From: Thermoplasmata archaeon
GTDB lineage: Archaea; Thermoplasmatota; Thermoplasmata; Lutacidiplasmatales; UBA184
DNA length: 64,000 bases
Assembly (NCBI GenBank): GCA_027315165.1
Contig: DAHUYN010000004.1
Coordinates: forward strand, 79,517 to 143,516
Direction: 5' to 3'
The position numbers were made by a program, and so were the translations under genes. Shown one piece after another: positions 7,257 to 15,968 of the stretch (positions are counted from its first letter, which is position 1; each line of letters starts with the position of its first letter). The notes under the pieces are model-generated. The model saw nothing but the letters and a program-made list of their open reading frames with translations, had not been told where the DNA came from and made no database searches.

Positions 7257-9500
7257 CTACTCGGCGAACTCGGCGGCCGAGCCCGGGAGCATCGTCCCGA
7301 ACGCCTCGAGCGAGAAGAACTGCTTGATCGAGCCGGTCACCGGCCAGATCGAGAGGTACGGGAGATACCGCCACTGGCCCAGACGGACCATGTAGTAGCC
7401 GATCACGACCCCGCGCGGCACCAGGAGGAGGGCCGCGATCAAAAGGACATTGAAGAGGGTCGGCAGTCCGACGAGGAGCGTCACGAGCGCGGCGTAGAGG
7501 AACAGGAGCCCGCGGACGCCGCCCCGCACGAAGAAGGCGAGCCACATCAGCATCGCGAGACCCCCGAACTCGAAGGCGTCGCCGTAGAGCGCCCCCAGGT
7601 GCCGGCGGTGCGCGAACAGCCCGCCCCGGTTCCACCGGATCCGCTGCTTTCGCAGGCTCGAGTAGTCCGGCGGGACGTCCTCGAAGGCGGCCGCACGACC
7701 CTCGAAGCGCATGCGGTAGCCCTGGCGCTGGAGCCGGAGCGTGATCTCGGTGTCCTCGCCGTTCCACGGGACCCAGCCCCCCACGGAGACGAGGTCGGAG
7801 CGGCGGAAGGCGCAGAACGCCCCGTCGACGACTTGGGCGGTCCTCGTCGCCATCTGGGCCCGTCGCAGGAACAGGTGGTTCCAGGCGATCTCCATGAACC
7901 GAAGCCGGCTCGTCCAGGTCGTCGAGGGGATCGGGAGGATGAGCCCCTGGACGCCGCCGACCTCGGGGTCGGCGAGGTGCGAGACCATCGCCCCGAACCC
8001 GCGCGTCGTGCTGATGCGCGAGTCGGCGTCGACGCGCACGACCACCTCTCCGGTCGCGGCGGAGAGGGCGCCGTTCAGGGCGTTCGACTTTCCGGAGTGC
8101 GGCAGGTCGACGACGGCCCCGCGGGCGTGGGCGAGCGCGGAGATCGCGGCCCTCGCGAGCGCGCTCGTCCGGTCCGTCGAGCCGTCGTTGCCGACGACGA
8201 TCTCGGTCACGCCGGGGTAGAGTCCCGCCGCCGCATCGGCGCTCGCGATGGCGGCGGTGATGTTCTCCTCCTCGTTGTAGGCCGGGATCAGGACGGAGAC
8301 GTGCGGATGGTACTCGCCGAGCGTGGGCAGACTCCGACCCCGCACCTCGATCGCGTAGAGAGCCCGCCCGATCGCCGCCCAGTAGGTGAGGGAGACCGAG
8401 GGGAGCAAGAGGAGCACCGCGAAGCTGACCCCCGCGCGACCGAGGCCGACCCAATGGTAGAGCACGAGGAGCGTCATCAGGCCGAGCGCGACCGCGACGC
8501 CGGAGACGACCCAGAACTGGACGTTGAGGAACCGATCGCGGGCGAACTTCCGGACGACGGTGACGGGCGGCGGGAGCTGGAGGACGACGAACAGGAGCAG
8601 GGTGAGGAAGACCCCGCCGAGGATCGCGCGGAAGAGCAGGAACCCCGAGGTGACCAGCCGGGCCGAGAACGAGAAGCCGACCGAGTCGATCAGCGCTTCC
8701 GCGCCGAGGTAGGCGAGGATCACGAGCGCGGCGGTCTCGCGCTGCCGCTCGACGAACCTCGGGTCGGAGAACACCTTCGCGGCGAGGCAGAAGGCGATCA
8801 TCACCGCGACGTAGGTCATGAGGATGAAGTCGGGCAGCGTCTTGTCGAGCGTCGGATGATTGAGCAGCCCGGGCCATGGATACGGGTAGTAGAGGACCGC
8901 GCCGACGCCCCGGACGAGCTCGTCGACGGCCAGGAAGACCGCGCGATGGATGATGAGCAGGAAGACGAAGATCCCGACGAAGAACGCGAGCAGCCGGAGC
9001 CCGAAGGAGGGCGTGGTCGGCGGCCGCCTCGAGATCGTCTGCGGCGGGACGTACCCCTCGAGCCGCGTCGGTCGCTCGGAGGGGCGCCAGACGGTCGCGT
9101 AGTGCGAGGCCGGTAGAGCTTGCAGGGCCGCGAGAGCGGGGTCCGCGGCCGTCGCGGCCGGCTCGGCCGCCGCGGGCGCGGAGGGAGCCTCCTCCTCGGA
9201 CCAGGCCGGGGCCGCCGTCGTCGAGGCGGTCGGCTCGGGGGTCGGCACCGTCGGTGCCGCCGCGGCGTCGCCGCCGAGCGCCCACCGCCGGAACCGCCGG
9301 GCCCCGAGATAGAGCAGGTAGACGGTGACCCCGAGGAGAAGCACCGCGCCCCAGGGAAGGCCGACGAGGCGGTCGAGGAGCCCCGAGAGGGTATGCGAGG
9401 AGCTCGCGGCGAGCACGACGGAAAGCGCCCCCGGGACGAGCGCGACGGCCCGCCCCGACGGACCGAAGGCGGCGGTTGCCCGAGCGTCTCTCTTCGTCAC
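7257..9500 (-). CDS. Processive family 2 glycosyltransferase (cellulose/hyaluronan synthase-like), multi-pass membrane protein
   Basis: This 747-residue protein begins at GTG with one or two N-terminal membrane segments. An Ala/Pro/Thr-rich linker (about residues 80-140) follows, then a block of further membrane helices (about residues 170-390). The catalytic domain starts with VSVLIPAYNEEEN. It holds all motifs of a processive inverting enzyme: NDGSTD near residue 435, DADS near 490, NGEDTE near 582 and the acceptor-channel motif KQRIRWNRGG near 618. C-terminal helices complete the channel. It probably polymerises and extrudes a polysaccharide. The large N-terminal membrane block before the catalytic domain is unusual, since most synthases have two helices there. 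It is a single-gene unit converging on cysC. Confidence 0.88.
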   Translation of the reverse strand: MTKRDARATAAFGPSGRAVALVPGALSVVLAASSSHTLSGLLDRLVGLPWGAVLLLGVTVYLLYLGARRFRRWALGGDAAAAPTVPTPEPTASTTAAPAWSEEEAPSAPAAAEPAATAADPALAALQALPASHYATVWRPSERPTRLEGYVPPQTISRRPPTTPSFGLRLLAFFVGIFVFLLIIHRAVFLAVDELVRGVGAVLYYPYPWPGLLNHPTLDKTLPDFILMTYVAVMIAFCLAAKVFSDPRFVERQRETAALVILAYLGAEALIDSVGFSFSARLVTSGFLLFRAILGGVFLTLLLFVVLQLPPPVTVVRKFARDRFLNVQFWVVSGVAVALGLMTLLVLYHWVGLGRAGVSFAVLLLLPSVSLTYWAAIGRALYAIEVRGRSLPTLGEYHPHVSVLIPAYNEEENITAAIASADAAAGLYPGVTEIVVGNDGSTDRTSALARAAISALAHARGAVVDLPHSGKSNALNGALSAATGEVVVRVDADSRISTTRGFGAMVSHLADPEVGGVQGLILPIPSTTWTSRLRFMEIAWNHLFLRRAQMATRTAQVVDGAFCAFRRSDLVSVGGWVPWNGEDTEITLRLQRQGYRMRFEGRAAAFEDVPPDYSSLRKQRIRWNRGGLFAHRRHLGALYGDAFEFGGLAMLMWLAFFVRGGVRGLLFLYAALVTLLVGLPTLFNVLLIAALLLVPRGVVIGYYMVRLGQWRYLPYLSIWPVTGSIKQFFSLEAFGTMLPGSAAEFAE

Positions 9501-9630
9501 GAGCGGACCCGAGCCGCCGGCGAGGCAGCCGCGTCTTGTGTCGGCCTGCCTTTATAGCCCTACCTTTCGCGCGCAGTTTCGCTCGCGAGGCGGCGATATC
9601 GCCCGGCCGCCGGAGCCTTTCGGGTCGGCG

Positions 9631-9640
9631 ACCTTATGGG
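9631..9640 (+). promoter_or_regulatory. TATA-box promoter of tldD (leaderless)
   Basis: ACCTTATGGG is centred 26 nt before the tldD ATG at 9662, the spacing expected between an archaeal TATA box and the transcription start. The mRNA should begin at or next to the start codon. A separate box for the minus-strand glycosyltransferase, GGCTATAAA, lies at about 9549-9558. Confidence 0.6.
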
Positions 9641-9661
9641 CCGTCGGCTGATTCGGCCCCG

Positions 9662-11056
9662 ATGTCATCCCTTCGGGACGTCGAGGGAGAGCTCGCGGCC
9701 GCGCTCAAGCGCCTCGAAGGGCGCTGCCCCTACGCCGAGACGATGGCCGAGCGGACGCAGGGCCGGCGCCTTCGGCTCGACCGCGAGACGGTGACACCGC
9801 AGCCGCTCCCCCGGCTCGAGGGCGTCGTCTTCCGCGCCTGGGACGGGAGCCAGTGGGTCGAGGCGGCCGCGAGCGGGCTCTCGGCCCACGCCGTTCGGAG
9901 CGCCGTCGAGGGGCTCATGGGCCGGTTGCCCGCGAGCGGCTCGTCAAAGGGACCGCCGGGCCCCTCCGCGACCGGGCGGGCGGAGCGGGCGACGACCGAG
10001 CGGCGTCCGATCGCGGACGTCTCCTTCGAGGAGCTGGTCGCCTGGGGCCGGACGAGGCTCGGCTGGGCGACGAGCGTGGCCGGCATCGAGAACGCGCTCA
10101 TCGCCGCCCAGCTCGCCGTCGACGAGCGGCTCTTCCTCTCGACGGCCGGCGCCTACCGCTTCCAACACACCGCCCGGGCCCTCGGCTCGGTGACGCCCCT
10201 CGCCATCGAGGGCGGCAAGGTCGAGTTCGACTACATCCAGCGAGGCGAGACCGGAGGGGCCGAGGTCCTCGACCGGTTGACGGAGGCTCTCGTGACGCAC
10301 GCGGCCCGGGAGGCGCGTGCCCTCCTCAAGGCCCGCGAGCCCCCGACGGGTCCGATGAACGTCGTCCTCGACCCGACGACGACCGGCACCTTCGCCCACG
10401 AGTCGTTCGGCCACGGGACGGAGGCCGACCAGATCCTCCGGGAGCGCTCCTACCTCGCCCCGCTCCTCGGGACGACGGTCGGCCCCGAGTGTCTCTCGAT
10501 CGTCGACGACGGGACGTACGAGGGAGGATGGGGCTCGATCTACTACGACGACGAGGGGACGCCGTCGCACCGTACGGTCCTCATCGACCAGGGGCGGTTC
10601 GTCGAGGTCCTGCACGACCGAGAGTCCGCGGCCGCGCTGGGCCGCGGCGTCACGGGCAACGCGCGACGGGCCGACTTCCTGAGCCGGCCGTTCGTGCGGA
10701 TGACGAACACCTACGTCGCGCCGGGCTCGTCCTCGCTCGACGAGCTCGTGCGGGAGGCGAAGAACGGGGTCCTGCTCGAGAACTTCACGAGCGGGATCGA
10801 GGACCCCCTCGGCGGGAACATGCAGCTCAAGGTGAAGAAGGGGCGGCGGATCGAGGGCGGCGAGCTCACGGAGATCCTTCCGTCGATGGCGCTCTCGGGC
10901 AAGGTCCTCGACTTCCTCAAGGCGATCCGCGGCGTGAGCCGTCGCGAGGACTTCGGCGTCTTCGCCGGGTTCTGCGGGAAGGGCCACTCGGACCTCCTTC
11001 GGACCGGCGCCGGGGGCCCGTACCTCCTCTCGCACGCCATCGTGGGGCCGGCATGA
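9662..11056 (+). CDS. tldD: TldD family metalloprotease subunit
   Basis: This 464-residue protein is the catalytic half of the TldD/TldE heterodimeric zinc protease, which in bacteria cleaves unfolded peptides and matures some modified peptides. The zinc motif HESFGH (H-E-x3-H) is at residues 246-251, followed by the conserved GTEADQ. The C-terminal region (SALSGK-type loop, FCGKGHSDLLRTGAGGPYLL) matches the family. The ATG is chosen because a TATA box sits 26 nt upstream. Its stop overlaps the tldE start by ATGA, so the two subunits are translationally coupled. The substrate in this archaeon is unknown; no ribosomally made peptide precursor is evident next to it. Confidence 0.93.
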   Translation: MSSLRDVEGELAAALKRLEGRCPYAETMAERTQGRRLRLDRETVTPQPLPRLEGVVFRAWDGSQWVEAAASGLSAHAVRSAVEGLMGRLPASGSSKGPPGPSATGRAERATTERRPIADVSFEELVAWGRTRLGWATSVAGIENALIAAQLAVDERLFLSTAGAYRFQHTARALGSVTPLAIEGGKVEFDYIQRGETGGAEVLDRLTEALVTHAAREARALLKAREPPTGPMNVVLDPTTTGTFAHESFGHGTEADQILRERSYLAPLLGTTVGPECLSIVDDGTYEGGWGSIYYDDEGTPSHRTVLIDQGRFVEVLHDRESAAALGRGVTGNARRADFLSRPFVRMTNTYVAPGSSSLDELVREAKNGVLLENFTSGIEDPLGGNMQLKVKKGRRIEGGELTEILPSMALSGKVLDFLKAIRGVSRREDFGVFAGFCGKGHSDLLRTGAGGPYLLSHAIVGPA

Positions 11057-12462
11057 GCGACACGAACGCCTTCACGGCGATGCGCGTCGCCGACCGCCTG
11101 CGCCATCGCACCGCCGCGCCGTGGGAGGTCTTCGGCGAGCGCCTCCGGCGCTACGAGGTCCACCTCAACGGGGACCGCGTGGAGATGTGGCGCTCTCCGA
11201 TCGAGCTCGAAGGCTACGGGATCCGTCTCTTCCGGGAGGGCGAGGAGGCCCTCGGCGTCGGCGGCGCCGCGGCGACCGACCTGAGCGACGCCGGCGTCGA
11301 GGCCAGCCTCCACGACGCCGAGACGGTCGCGCGGTACGGGCGGTTCCCGGCCCGCCGGATCTCGCTCCCCGGGCCCGGCTCGCACTACCCCGAGGTCGAC
11401 GTCGTCGACCGCTCCCTCTGGGCGCATCCCGTCGAGGCGATCGAGACCTACGTCCACGACCTCCTGGAGCCGTTCCACGGTCGCTCGGGGGTCCGCCCGA
11501 GCTTCGGCTCCGTCCGCGCGACCCTCGTCGAGGCGACGCTCGCCAACTCGGAGGGATTGCAGCGGCGCTACGCGCACACGAACGTTGAGCTCGAGCTCGC
11601 CGTCAAGGCGTTCGGTGGGGCCGAGGGAGCGCCCGCGGGCGAATACTGGGCGACACGACGGTTCCGCCGCCTCCCCGGCGCCCAGGAGGTCCACGCCGAC
11701 GTGGACCGATGGTGTCGGGTCGCCGAGGACGTGCGGCACGCGGGCTCACCGGTCTCCGCGGCGACGAACGTGGTCCTCCCGCCCGGGGTCCTCGCCGACA
11801 TCCTGCCGACGATCGTGGGCTTCCGCCTCTCGGGCCCGGCGCAGCTCCGCAAGATGATGCCCCCGCTCGACGCCCGCGTCGGGGCCCCGATCCTCTCGAT
11901 CGACGACAACGGTCTCGAGCCGTTCGCGCTCGGCACCGCCCCGTCGGACGACGAGGGGGTGCCGCAGGCCCGTCGCCCCCTCCTCGAGGGCGGCCTCGTC
12001 CGCGGCTCCCTCACCGACCGGCTGCACGCGGGAGCCCTCGGACTCTCGGGCGGCGGCGGCAACGGAAAGCGCGAGTCGGCCCAGTTCCCGAACTGGTTCC
12101 ACTTCGCCGAGGGTCTCGCACCGACGTCGACGACGCTCGAGGTCCCGACGGGGACCGGGGGCTCGGACGACGAGCTGATCGAGGCGGCCCGCGAGGGCCT
12201 CTACGTCGAGCAGCTCGGCTACGCCTTCCCCGACCCCGTGTCGGGCGCCTTCGGCGGCGAGCTGCGGGCGGCCTACCGGATCCAGAACGGGCGCCTCGGC
12301 GAGCCGGTCCGTGGTGGCACCATCGGAGGCGTCGTCTTCGCCCCCGAGGGGGCTCCCTCGCTGCTGTCGCAGGTCCAGGCGATCGGCTCCTCGACGAAGC
12401 TCGTGGGGGGCCTCAAGACGGCCGCCTGGCTCGTGGGCGGGATGACCGTGGCCGGCGCCTAG
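11053..12462 (+). CDS. tldE: TldE/PmbA family subunit
   Basis: This 469-residue partner of TldD has the shared fold but no HExxxH zinc motif, as is usual for TldE/PmbA. Family-like segments include VDVVDRSLWAHPVEAIE, GVRPSFGSVRATLVEATLANSEG, DDNGLEPFALGTAPSDDEG and the C-terminal LLSQVQAIGSSTKLVGG. TldE lines the access channel to the TldD active site and is needed for activity in the bacterial complex. The ATGA overlap with tldD sets the start. The gene ends 8 nt before the stop of a convergent small gene. Confidence 0.92.
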   Translation: MSDTNAFTAMRVADRLRHRTAAPWEVFGERLRRYEVHLNGDRVEMWRSPIELEGYGIRLFREGEEALGVGGAAATDLSDAGVEASLHDAETVARYGRFPARRISLPGPGSHYPEVDVVDRSLWAHPVEAIETYVHDLLEPFHGRSGVRPSFGSVRATLVEATLANSEGLQRRYAHTNVELELAVKAFGGAEGAPAGEYWATRRFRRLPGAQEVHADVDRWCRVAEDVRHAGSPVSAATNVVLPPGVLADILPTIVGFRLSGPAQLRKMMPPLDARVGAPILSIDDNGLEPFALGTAPSDDEGVPQARRPLLEGGLVRGSLTDRLHAGALGLSGGGGNGKRESAQFPNWFHFAEGLAPTSTTLEVPTGTGGSDDELIEAAREGLYVEQLGYAFPDPVSGAFGGELRAAYRIQNGRLGEPVRGGTIGGVVFAPEGAPSLLSQVQAIGSSTKLVGGLKTAAWLVGGMTVAGA

Positions 12463-12469
12463 GCGGGGC

Positions 12470-12694
12470 TCACTTCAGCCGAAGGAGGACCGTCTGGCAC
12501 TTGGGGCAGCGGCCCCCGGGAAGGTTCGCGGAGTACGTCCCCATGAACCCCGTCGGGACGAGGACCTCGAGCCCCTTGGGACGCAGCCTCGAGGTCGCGG
12601 CCTCGTGGGACCAGTAGAGCCCCGAGCCGTTCGACGTCGAGACGAATCCGGACTCGAGGGGGCTTCCGCAGGCCGCGCACAGCTGCTCGGGCAT
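12470..12694 (-). CDS. Small zinc-ribbon protein (DUF6487-like)
   Basis: This 74-residue protein starts MPEQLCAACGSPLESGFV and ends NLPGGRCPKCQTVLLRLK, so two CxxC knuckles lie at the two ends, about 50 residues apart. Between them is the hydrophobic segment PKGLEVLVPTGFMGTY. This layout (CxxCG, a GLYW-type strand, then RCPKCQ) is that of small zinc-ribbon proteins such as DUF6487. No partner or reaction is known to me. The reading frame continues upstream without an obvious promoter, and I chose the internal ATG because the cysteine knuckle begins right after it. Confidence 0.7.
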   Translation of the reverse strand: MPEQLCAACGSPLESGFVSTSNGSGLYWSHEAATSRLRPKGLEVLVPTGFMGTYSANLPGGRCPKCQTVLLRLK

Positions 12695-12784
12695 GGTTGC
12701 GTCGGAGCCCCGGACGAGAGGGGGGTATCTCTCCTTTTCGGATTCGGGGCAGCCGCCGACACGAGGGGTCGGCGGGAAAAACAC

Positions 12785-12819
12785 GACCCCCGCAGCGTCC
12801 GGGTCACGCTGCGGGGGTC
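12785..12819 (-). terminator. Perfect 13-bp hairpin, probable terminator of the 13.4 kb minus-strand unit
   Basis: Positions 12785-12797 (GACCCCCGCAGCG) and 12807-12819 are perfectly complementary around a 9-nt loop. It lies downstream of the minus-strand genes at 13068-13415 and 12856-13068, and upstream of the gene starting at 12694. It is best read as a transcription end signal or a stable 3' structure. There is no T-run, as is common in GC-rich archaea. Confidence 0.5.
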
Positions 12820-12855
12820 TCAGACATCGTGATTACAGACCGACGAGCGCCATCT

Positions 12856-13068
12856 TCACTCGCTCCTTTCGGGCGACTTCGCGTTCGCATTCGGGCCGGG
12901 GCGGCGCCAGGACGCCCCGATCGGGGAGAGCCAGGACGGCCAGAGCGCCTCGGGGTGCGCCGCCGTCGGGGGGGAGGTGAGCGCGAGGATGACGCCCGAG
13001 GGGCCGCTCACGATCGGCCGGCGGGGCCTCGGGGAGATCTCCGGCGGTGCCGCCTCGCCCCGGAGCAT
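12856..13068 (-). CDS. Hypothetical small protein coupled to the zinc protein upstream
   Basis: This 70-residue frame begins at an ATG whose first base is shared with the last base of the preceding stop codon (TGATG), a typical coupling arrangement. The product is Pro/Arg-rich at the start, has a short hydrophobic stretch (GVILAL), several Trp residues and a charged end (AKSPERSE). No domain is recognised. The support is the coupling and the downstream hairpin. GC-rich sequence produces chance frames, so this may not be a gene. Confidence 0.35.
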   Translation of the reverse strand: MLRGEAAPPEISPRPRRPIVSGPSGVILALTSPPTAAHPEALWPSWLSPIGASWRRPGPNANAKSPERSE

Positions 13069-13415
13069 CACAGGTAGTCCTCCAGGTGAGAGGGCATCGG
13101 CCACGGCACGTTCATCCCCGAGGCCTTTCGGGCGACCGGGGCCGTCGGGAGCGGCGGGGCCGAGACGGCCTCGAGAGGGACACGGACCCGCGCGGGCTCC
13201 GGGAACGGGGTCGGGACGTCCGACTCCTCCTCGCTGGCCCTTGCGACGGTCGGGAGCGAGCCGAAGACGACCATCGGGCACTCGCCCTTGGTCGTGCCGA
13301 GGAAGCCGAAGCGCCGGCCCGTGTGGACGCGACCGCAGGAGGGGCAGACCTCGGACTGGGTCAGCATCGTGCTGATCCCCCCGAGGTAGGCACCGCTCTC
13401 GGCCGTCCGCGACAT
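13068..13415 (-). CDS. Small protein with one CxxC zinc knuckle, unknown function
   Basis: This 115-residue protein has VCPSCGRVHTGRRFGFLG near residues 23-40, a single CxxCG-type knuckle followed by CPMVVFG near residue 47. The C-terminal half is Pro/Val/Ala-rich and probably disordered, ending HLEDYL. The start is ATG. GGTTTAAGTA on the minus strand at 13441-13450 is centred about 30 nt upstream, so the mRNA is nearly leaderless. It diverges from the large winged-helix STAND protein and shares its AT-rich promoter region, which hints at joint control. I do not recognise the family. Confidence 0.6.
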   Translation of the reverse strand: MSRTAESGAYLGGISTMLTQSEVCPSCGRVHTGRRFGFLGTTKGECPMVVFGSLPTVARASEEESDVPTPFPEPARVRVPLEAVSAPPLPTAPVARKASGMNVPWPMPSHLEDYL

Positions 13416-13440
13416 GCAGGGGAGAGTGGGTCGAATTCCG

Positions 13441-13480
13441 TACTTAAACCTCGTCAGCTATTTTGTACAAAATAAATCTA
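13441..13480. promoter_or_regulatory. Divergent promoter region with ATTTTGTACAAAAT palindrome
   Basis: This island holds TATA boxes for both flanking genes: GGTTTAAGTA (minus strand, 13441-13450) for the gene at 13415 and AAATAAATC (plus strand, about 13470-13478) for the GTG at 13510. Between and overlapping them at 13460-13473 is the perfect 14-bp palindrome ATTTTGTACAAAAT. Its position over the TATA/BRE of the plus-strand gene suggests an operator, possibly bound by the winged-helix protein encoded there. Confidence 0.6.
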
Positions 13481-13509
13481 AGTAGCCCAACGGGCCATAC
13501 GAGGGGTCG

Positions 13510-15918
13510 GTGCCGGTCGTTTCCTACCTCCCTGCCGAGATCCTCGACTACGTCGAGACGCACGCGCCCGCCGAGGGGCAGGCGTTCGGCATCAGCCAGA
13601 AGGAGCTCGCGAAGGCGCTCGGCTACCACCCCTGCTCGATGTCGAGGCCGCTGGGGGAGCTCGTCGAGAAGGGGTACCTCCGGGCCCGTCGCGGTTCGGT
13701 CCGCGGAGGCGTCCGAAAGCAGATCGTCTACACGCTCACCGAGGACGGCCGCGAGCACCTTCGGGGCGAGACCCGCGATGTCCCGATGCTCTCGGGCGCG
13801 ATCCCTCCCCCGCCGAACCCGTTCCTCGGCCGGAAGCGGGAGCTGCACGACCTGTTCGGCTACTCGCAGGAGGGCGGGGCGGTCGTTTTCGTCGAGGGTC
13901 CCCCCGGCATGGGCAAGAGCGCCCTCGTCGCGAGGCACGTCCGCCGCATGAAGGCCGGTCGGGTGCCGTTCTGGTTCTCGATCCGCTCGGGGAGCTCCCC
14001 GCGGCACCTCACGATCGCCCTCGCCCGGGCGCTCTCGGTGATCGGCGCTCAGCAGCTCGCCTACTACTCGCAGCTCCCGCGGCAGCCGGTCGGGAGCGAG
14101 GTCGCCGACCTGGCCGGCCGGGCCTTGGGAGAACGGACGCTCCTGGCCGTCTTCGACGACGTCCAGGCCTCGAGCCCGGACATGCGCAAGTTCCTCCAGG
14201 AGTTCGTCAACGGGCTCGACCCCGGTCGGCGGGACCTCTTCCTCTTCGTCGGGCAGGTCCCGCCGCTGTTCGCCCCGACGCGCTTGACCCGCTCGCACCT
14301 CGTGCTCGGCGGGCTCGACCGGGCCTCCGCCCATGAGCTGACCGACCGGCGGGGCGGCCTGGCCGACCGGTTCGAGGCCGTCTTCCAGGCGAGCCTCGGG
14401 AGCCCCCTCCTGCTCCAGCTCGCCGTGACGACGCCCGGGGTCGAGGCGACCGCGACGGCCCTGCCGGCGGCCGTCGTCGAGCGGTTGCCCCCGTCCGAGC
14501 TGCTCGGGCTCGTCCCGGTCGCGCTCGCGAACGAGCCGATCCCGATCTCGTTCGTGCAGGAGACCGCGGACATCGCGGCGAGCCGACTCGACCAGTTGGT
14601 GCAGACCGGCGTGCTCCAGAAGACCTCGTCCGGCCGCGTTGAGGTGCTCCAGGTCGTCCGCACGGCCCTGCTCCAGAAGGTGGGGCCGGTCGAGGAGCGG
14701 ACGGGGCACCTCACCCTCGCGGCCTACTACGCTCGAAGCCATCGTCCCGAGGCCGTCCGGGAGCGCTTCCTCCACCTCGTCTCCGCCGAGGCGTGGCGCC
14801 TCGCCGCCCAGATGCTCGACACCCAGGAGAGGACGCTCCTCTCCCTCGGCTACTCCGACCAGCTGAGGAACGCCCTCCGGCACCTCACGCTCGCGATCCC
14901 GAAGGGCAAGTCCCGCGTGCAGGCGCTCCGCGTCGAGGCGACGCTGCTCCGCTTCCACTCGGAGTACTCCGAGGCGATCCTCTCGCTCCGCCGCGCGATC
15001 GCCGAGGCCGGCGGCGACCGTCGCGTCGAGGCGGAGTGTCTCTGCAACATCGTCGAGCTCGCGATCCGCCAGCGGCAGATCGACGAGGCCGAGCGCGCGC
15101 TCACGCAGGCCCGGGGCTCGGGGCCGTTCACGCGGCGGGTCGAGGTGCTGCTGTCCCTGAGCGAGGCGCGGCTCATCGAGGGCCGCGGGGACCTGCAGAC
15201 CGCGCTCGTCCGGTACCTCGAGGTGTTCGAGCGCGCCTCACGCCAGCACCTCGAGGACCTCTCGCTCGAGTCGATCGCGGCCTGGTCGCGGATCGCCTGG
15301 ATGGGTGGGGACCGCGACGCCGCCCTCCGAGTCGTCTCGGAGGCCCTCCCGCAGGCGAGACAGTCCGGCCGTCTCGACATCGTGTTCAACCTCCTCTTGG
15401 TCCGGGCCCGGGCCTACGCCGAGACCGGCCAGCGGGATCTGGCCGAGACGGAGATGCGGCTCATCCGGACGGAGGCCGAGTCCCTCGGCTACCTCAACCA
15501 GCTGACCTACGTGCTGAGCGGCCTCGCCGCGATGGCGGTCGAGCGGGAGCGGTGGTCGGACGCGGTCTCCTACTGCCGCCAGGCCAGCGTTCTCGCCGAG
15601 CGGATCGGCAACGACATCGTCCTCGGGCACACGCTCGCGATCCTTTCGAGCGGCGAGCGTCGCCAGGGTCGGCTCGAGGACAGCATCGGCCACGGCGAAC
15701 GGGCGGTCTCGGTGCTCAACCGCCTGCCCCCCTCCGAGTCGCTGATGCTCGCCCACGCCTATCTGGCGGAGGCGTACCTCGATGCGGCGCGCCTGCCGGA
15801 CGCGAGGCAGCAGTTCGAGGTCGCGCTCGACCTGGCCAACCGCATGGGCCTGTCCTGGTGGAAGGAGAAGGTGACCGAGGAGATCGCCCGGCTCGAGGCG
15901 ACCCCGGCGGCCACGTAG
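13510..15918 (+). CDS. Winged-helix STAND-type ATPase with TPR repeats, probable transcription regulator
   Basis: This 802-residue protein starts at GTG. Residues 1-95 form a MarR-like winged helix (ISQKELAKALGYHPCSMSRP, then LVEKGYL, and a basic wing ending QIVYTLTEDG). A STAND/AAA NTPase follows: NPFLGRKREL, P-loop GPPGMGKS at 130-137 and Walker B LLAVFDD near residue 215. The C-terminal 400 or so residues are an alpha-solenoid of TPR-like repeats. Proteins of this plan couple ligand or partner binding on the TPRs to ATP-driven assembly and DNA binding. The divergent promoter palindrome could be its own target. A second such protein without the winged helix lies 1.5 kb downstream. The ligand is unknown. 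Confidence 0.8.
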   Translation: MPVVSYLPAEILDYVETHAPAEGQAFGISQKELAKALGYHPCSMSRPLGELVEKGYLRARRGSVRGGVRKQIVYTLTEDGREHLRGETRDVPMLSGAIPPPPNPFLGRKRELHDLFGYSQEGGAVVFVEGPPGMGKSALVARHVRRMKAGRVPFWFSIRSGSSPRHLTIALARALSVIGAQQLAYYSQLPRQPVGSEVADLAGRALGERTLLAVFDDVQASSPDMRKFLQEFVNGLDPGRRDLFLFVGQVPPLFAPTRLTRSHLVLGGLDRASAHELTDRRGGLADRFEAVFQASLGSPLLLQLAVTTPGVEATATALPAAVVERLPPSELLGLVPVALANEPIPISFVQETADIAASRLDQLVQTGVLQKTSSGRVEVLQVVRTALLQKVGPVEERTGHLTLAAYYARSHRPEAVRERFLHLVSAEAWRLAAQMLDTQERTLLSLGYSDQLRNALRHLTLAIPKGKSRVQALRVEATLLRFHSEYSEAILSLRRAIAEAGGDRRVEAECLCNIVELAIRQRQIDEAERALTQARGSGPFTRRVEVLLSLSEARLIEGRGDLQTALVRYLEVFERASRQHLEDLSLESIAAWSRIAWMGGDRDAALRVVSEALPQARQSGRLDIVFNLLLVRARAYAETGQRDLAETEMRLIRTEAESLGYLNQLTYVLSGLAAMAVERERWSDAVSYCRQASVLAERIGNDIVLGHTLAILSSGERRQGRLEDSIGHGERAVSVLNRLPPSESLMLAHAYLAEAYLDAARLPDARQQFEVALDLANRMGLSWWKEKVTEEIARLEATPAAT

Positions 15919-15948
15919 AGGAAGACTCGTGATCGCAAGGTCGAGCGT

Positions 15949-15968
15949 GGGGGGGCTTGCGCCCCCCC
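15949..15968 (+). terminator. GC-rich hairpin after the STAND regulator gene
   Basis: GGGGGGGC and GCCCCCCC form an 8-bp stem with a TTGC loop, 31 nt after the stop codon at 15918. It probably ends or stabilises that transcript. Confidence 0.55.

Noticed and set aside
12837-12857. Six-codon minus-strand frame MALVGL after an AGGAG-like site
   Set aside because: Too short and without a TATA box. It follows the end of the 70-residue frame by chance spacing.
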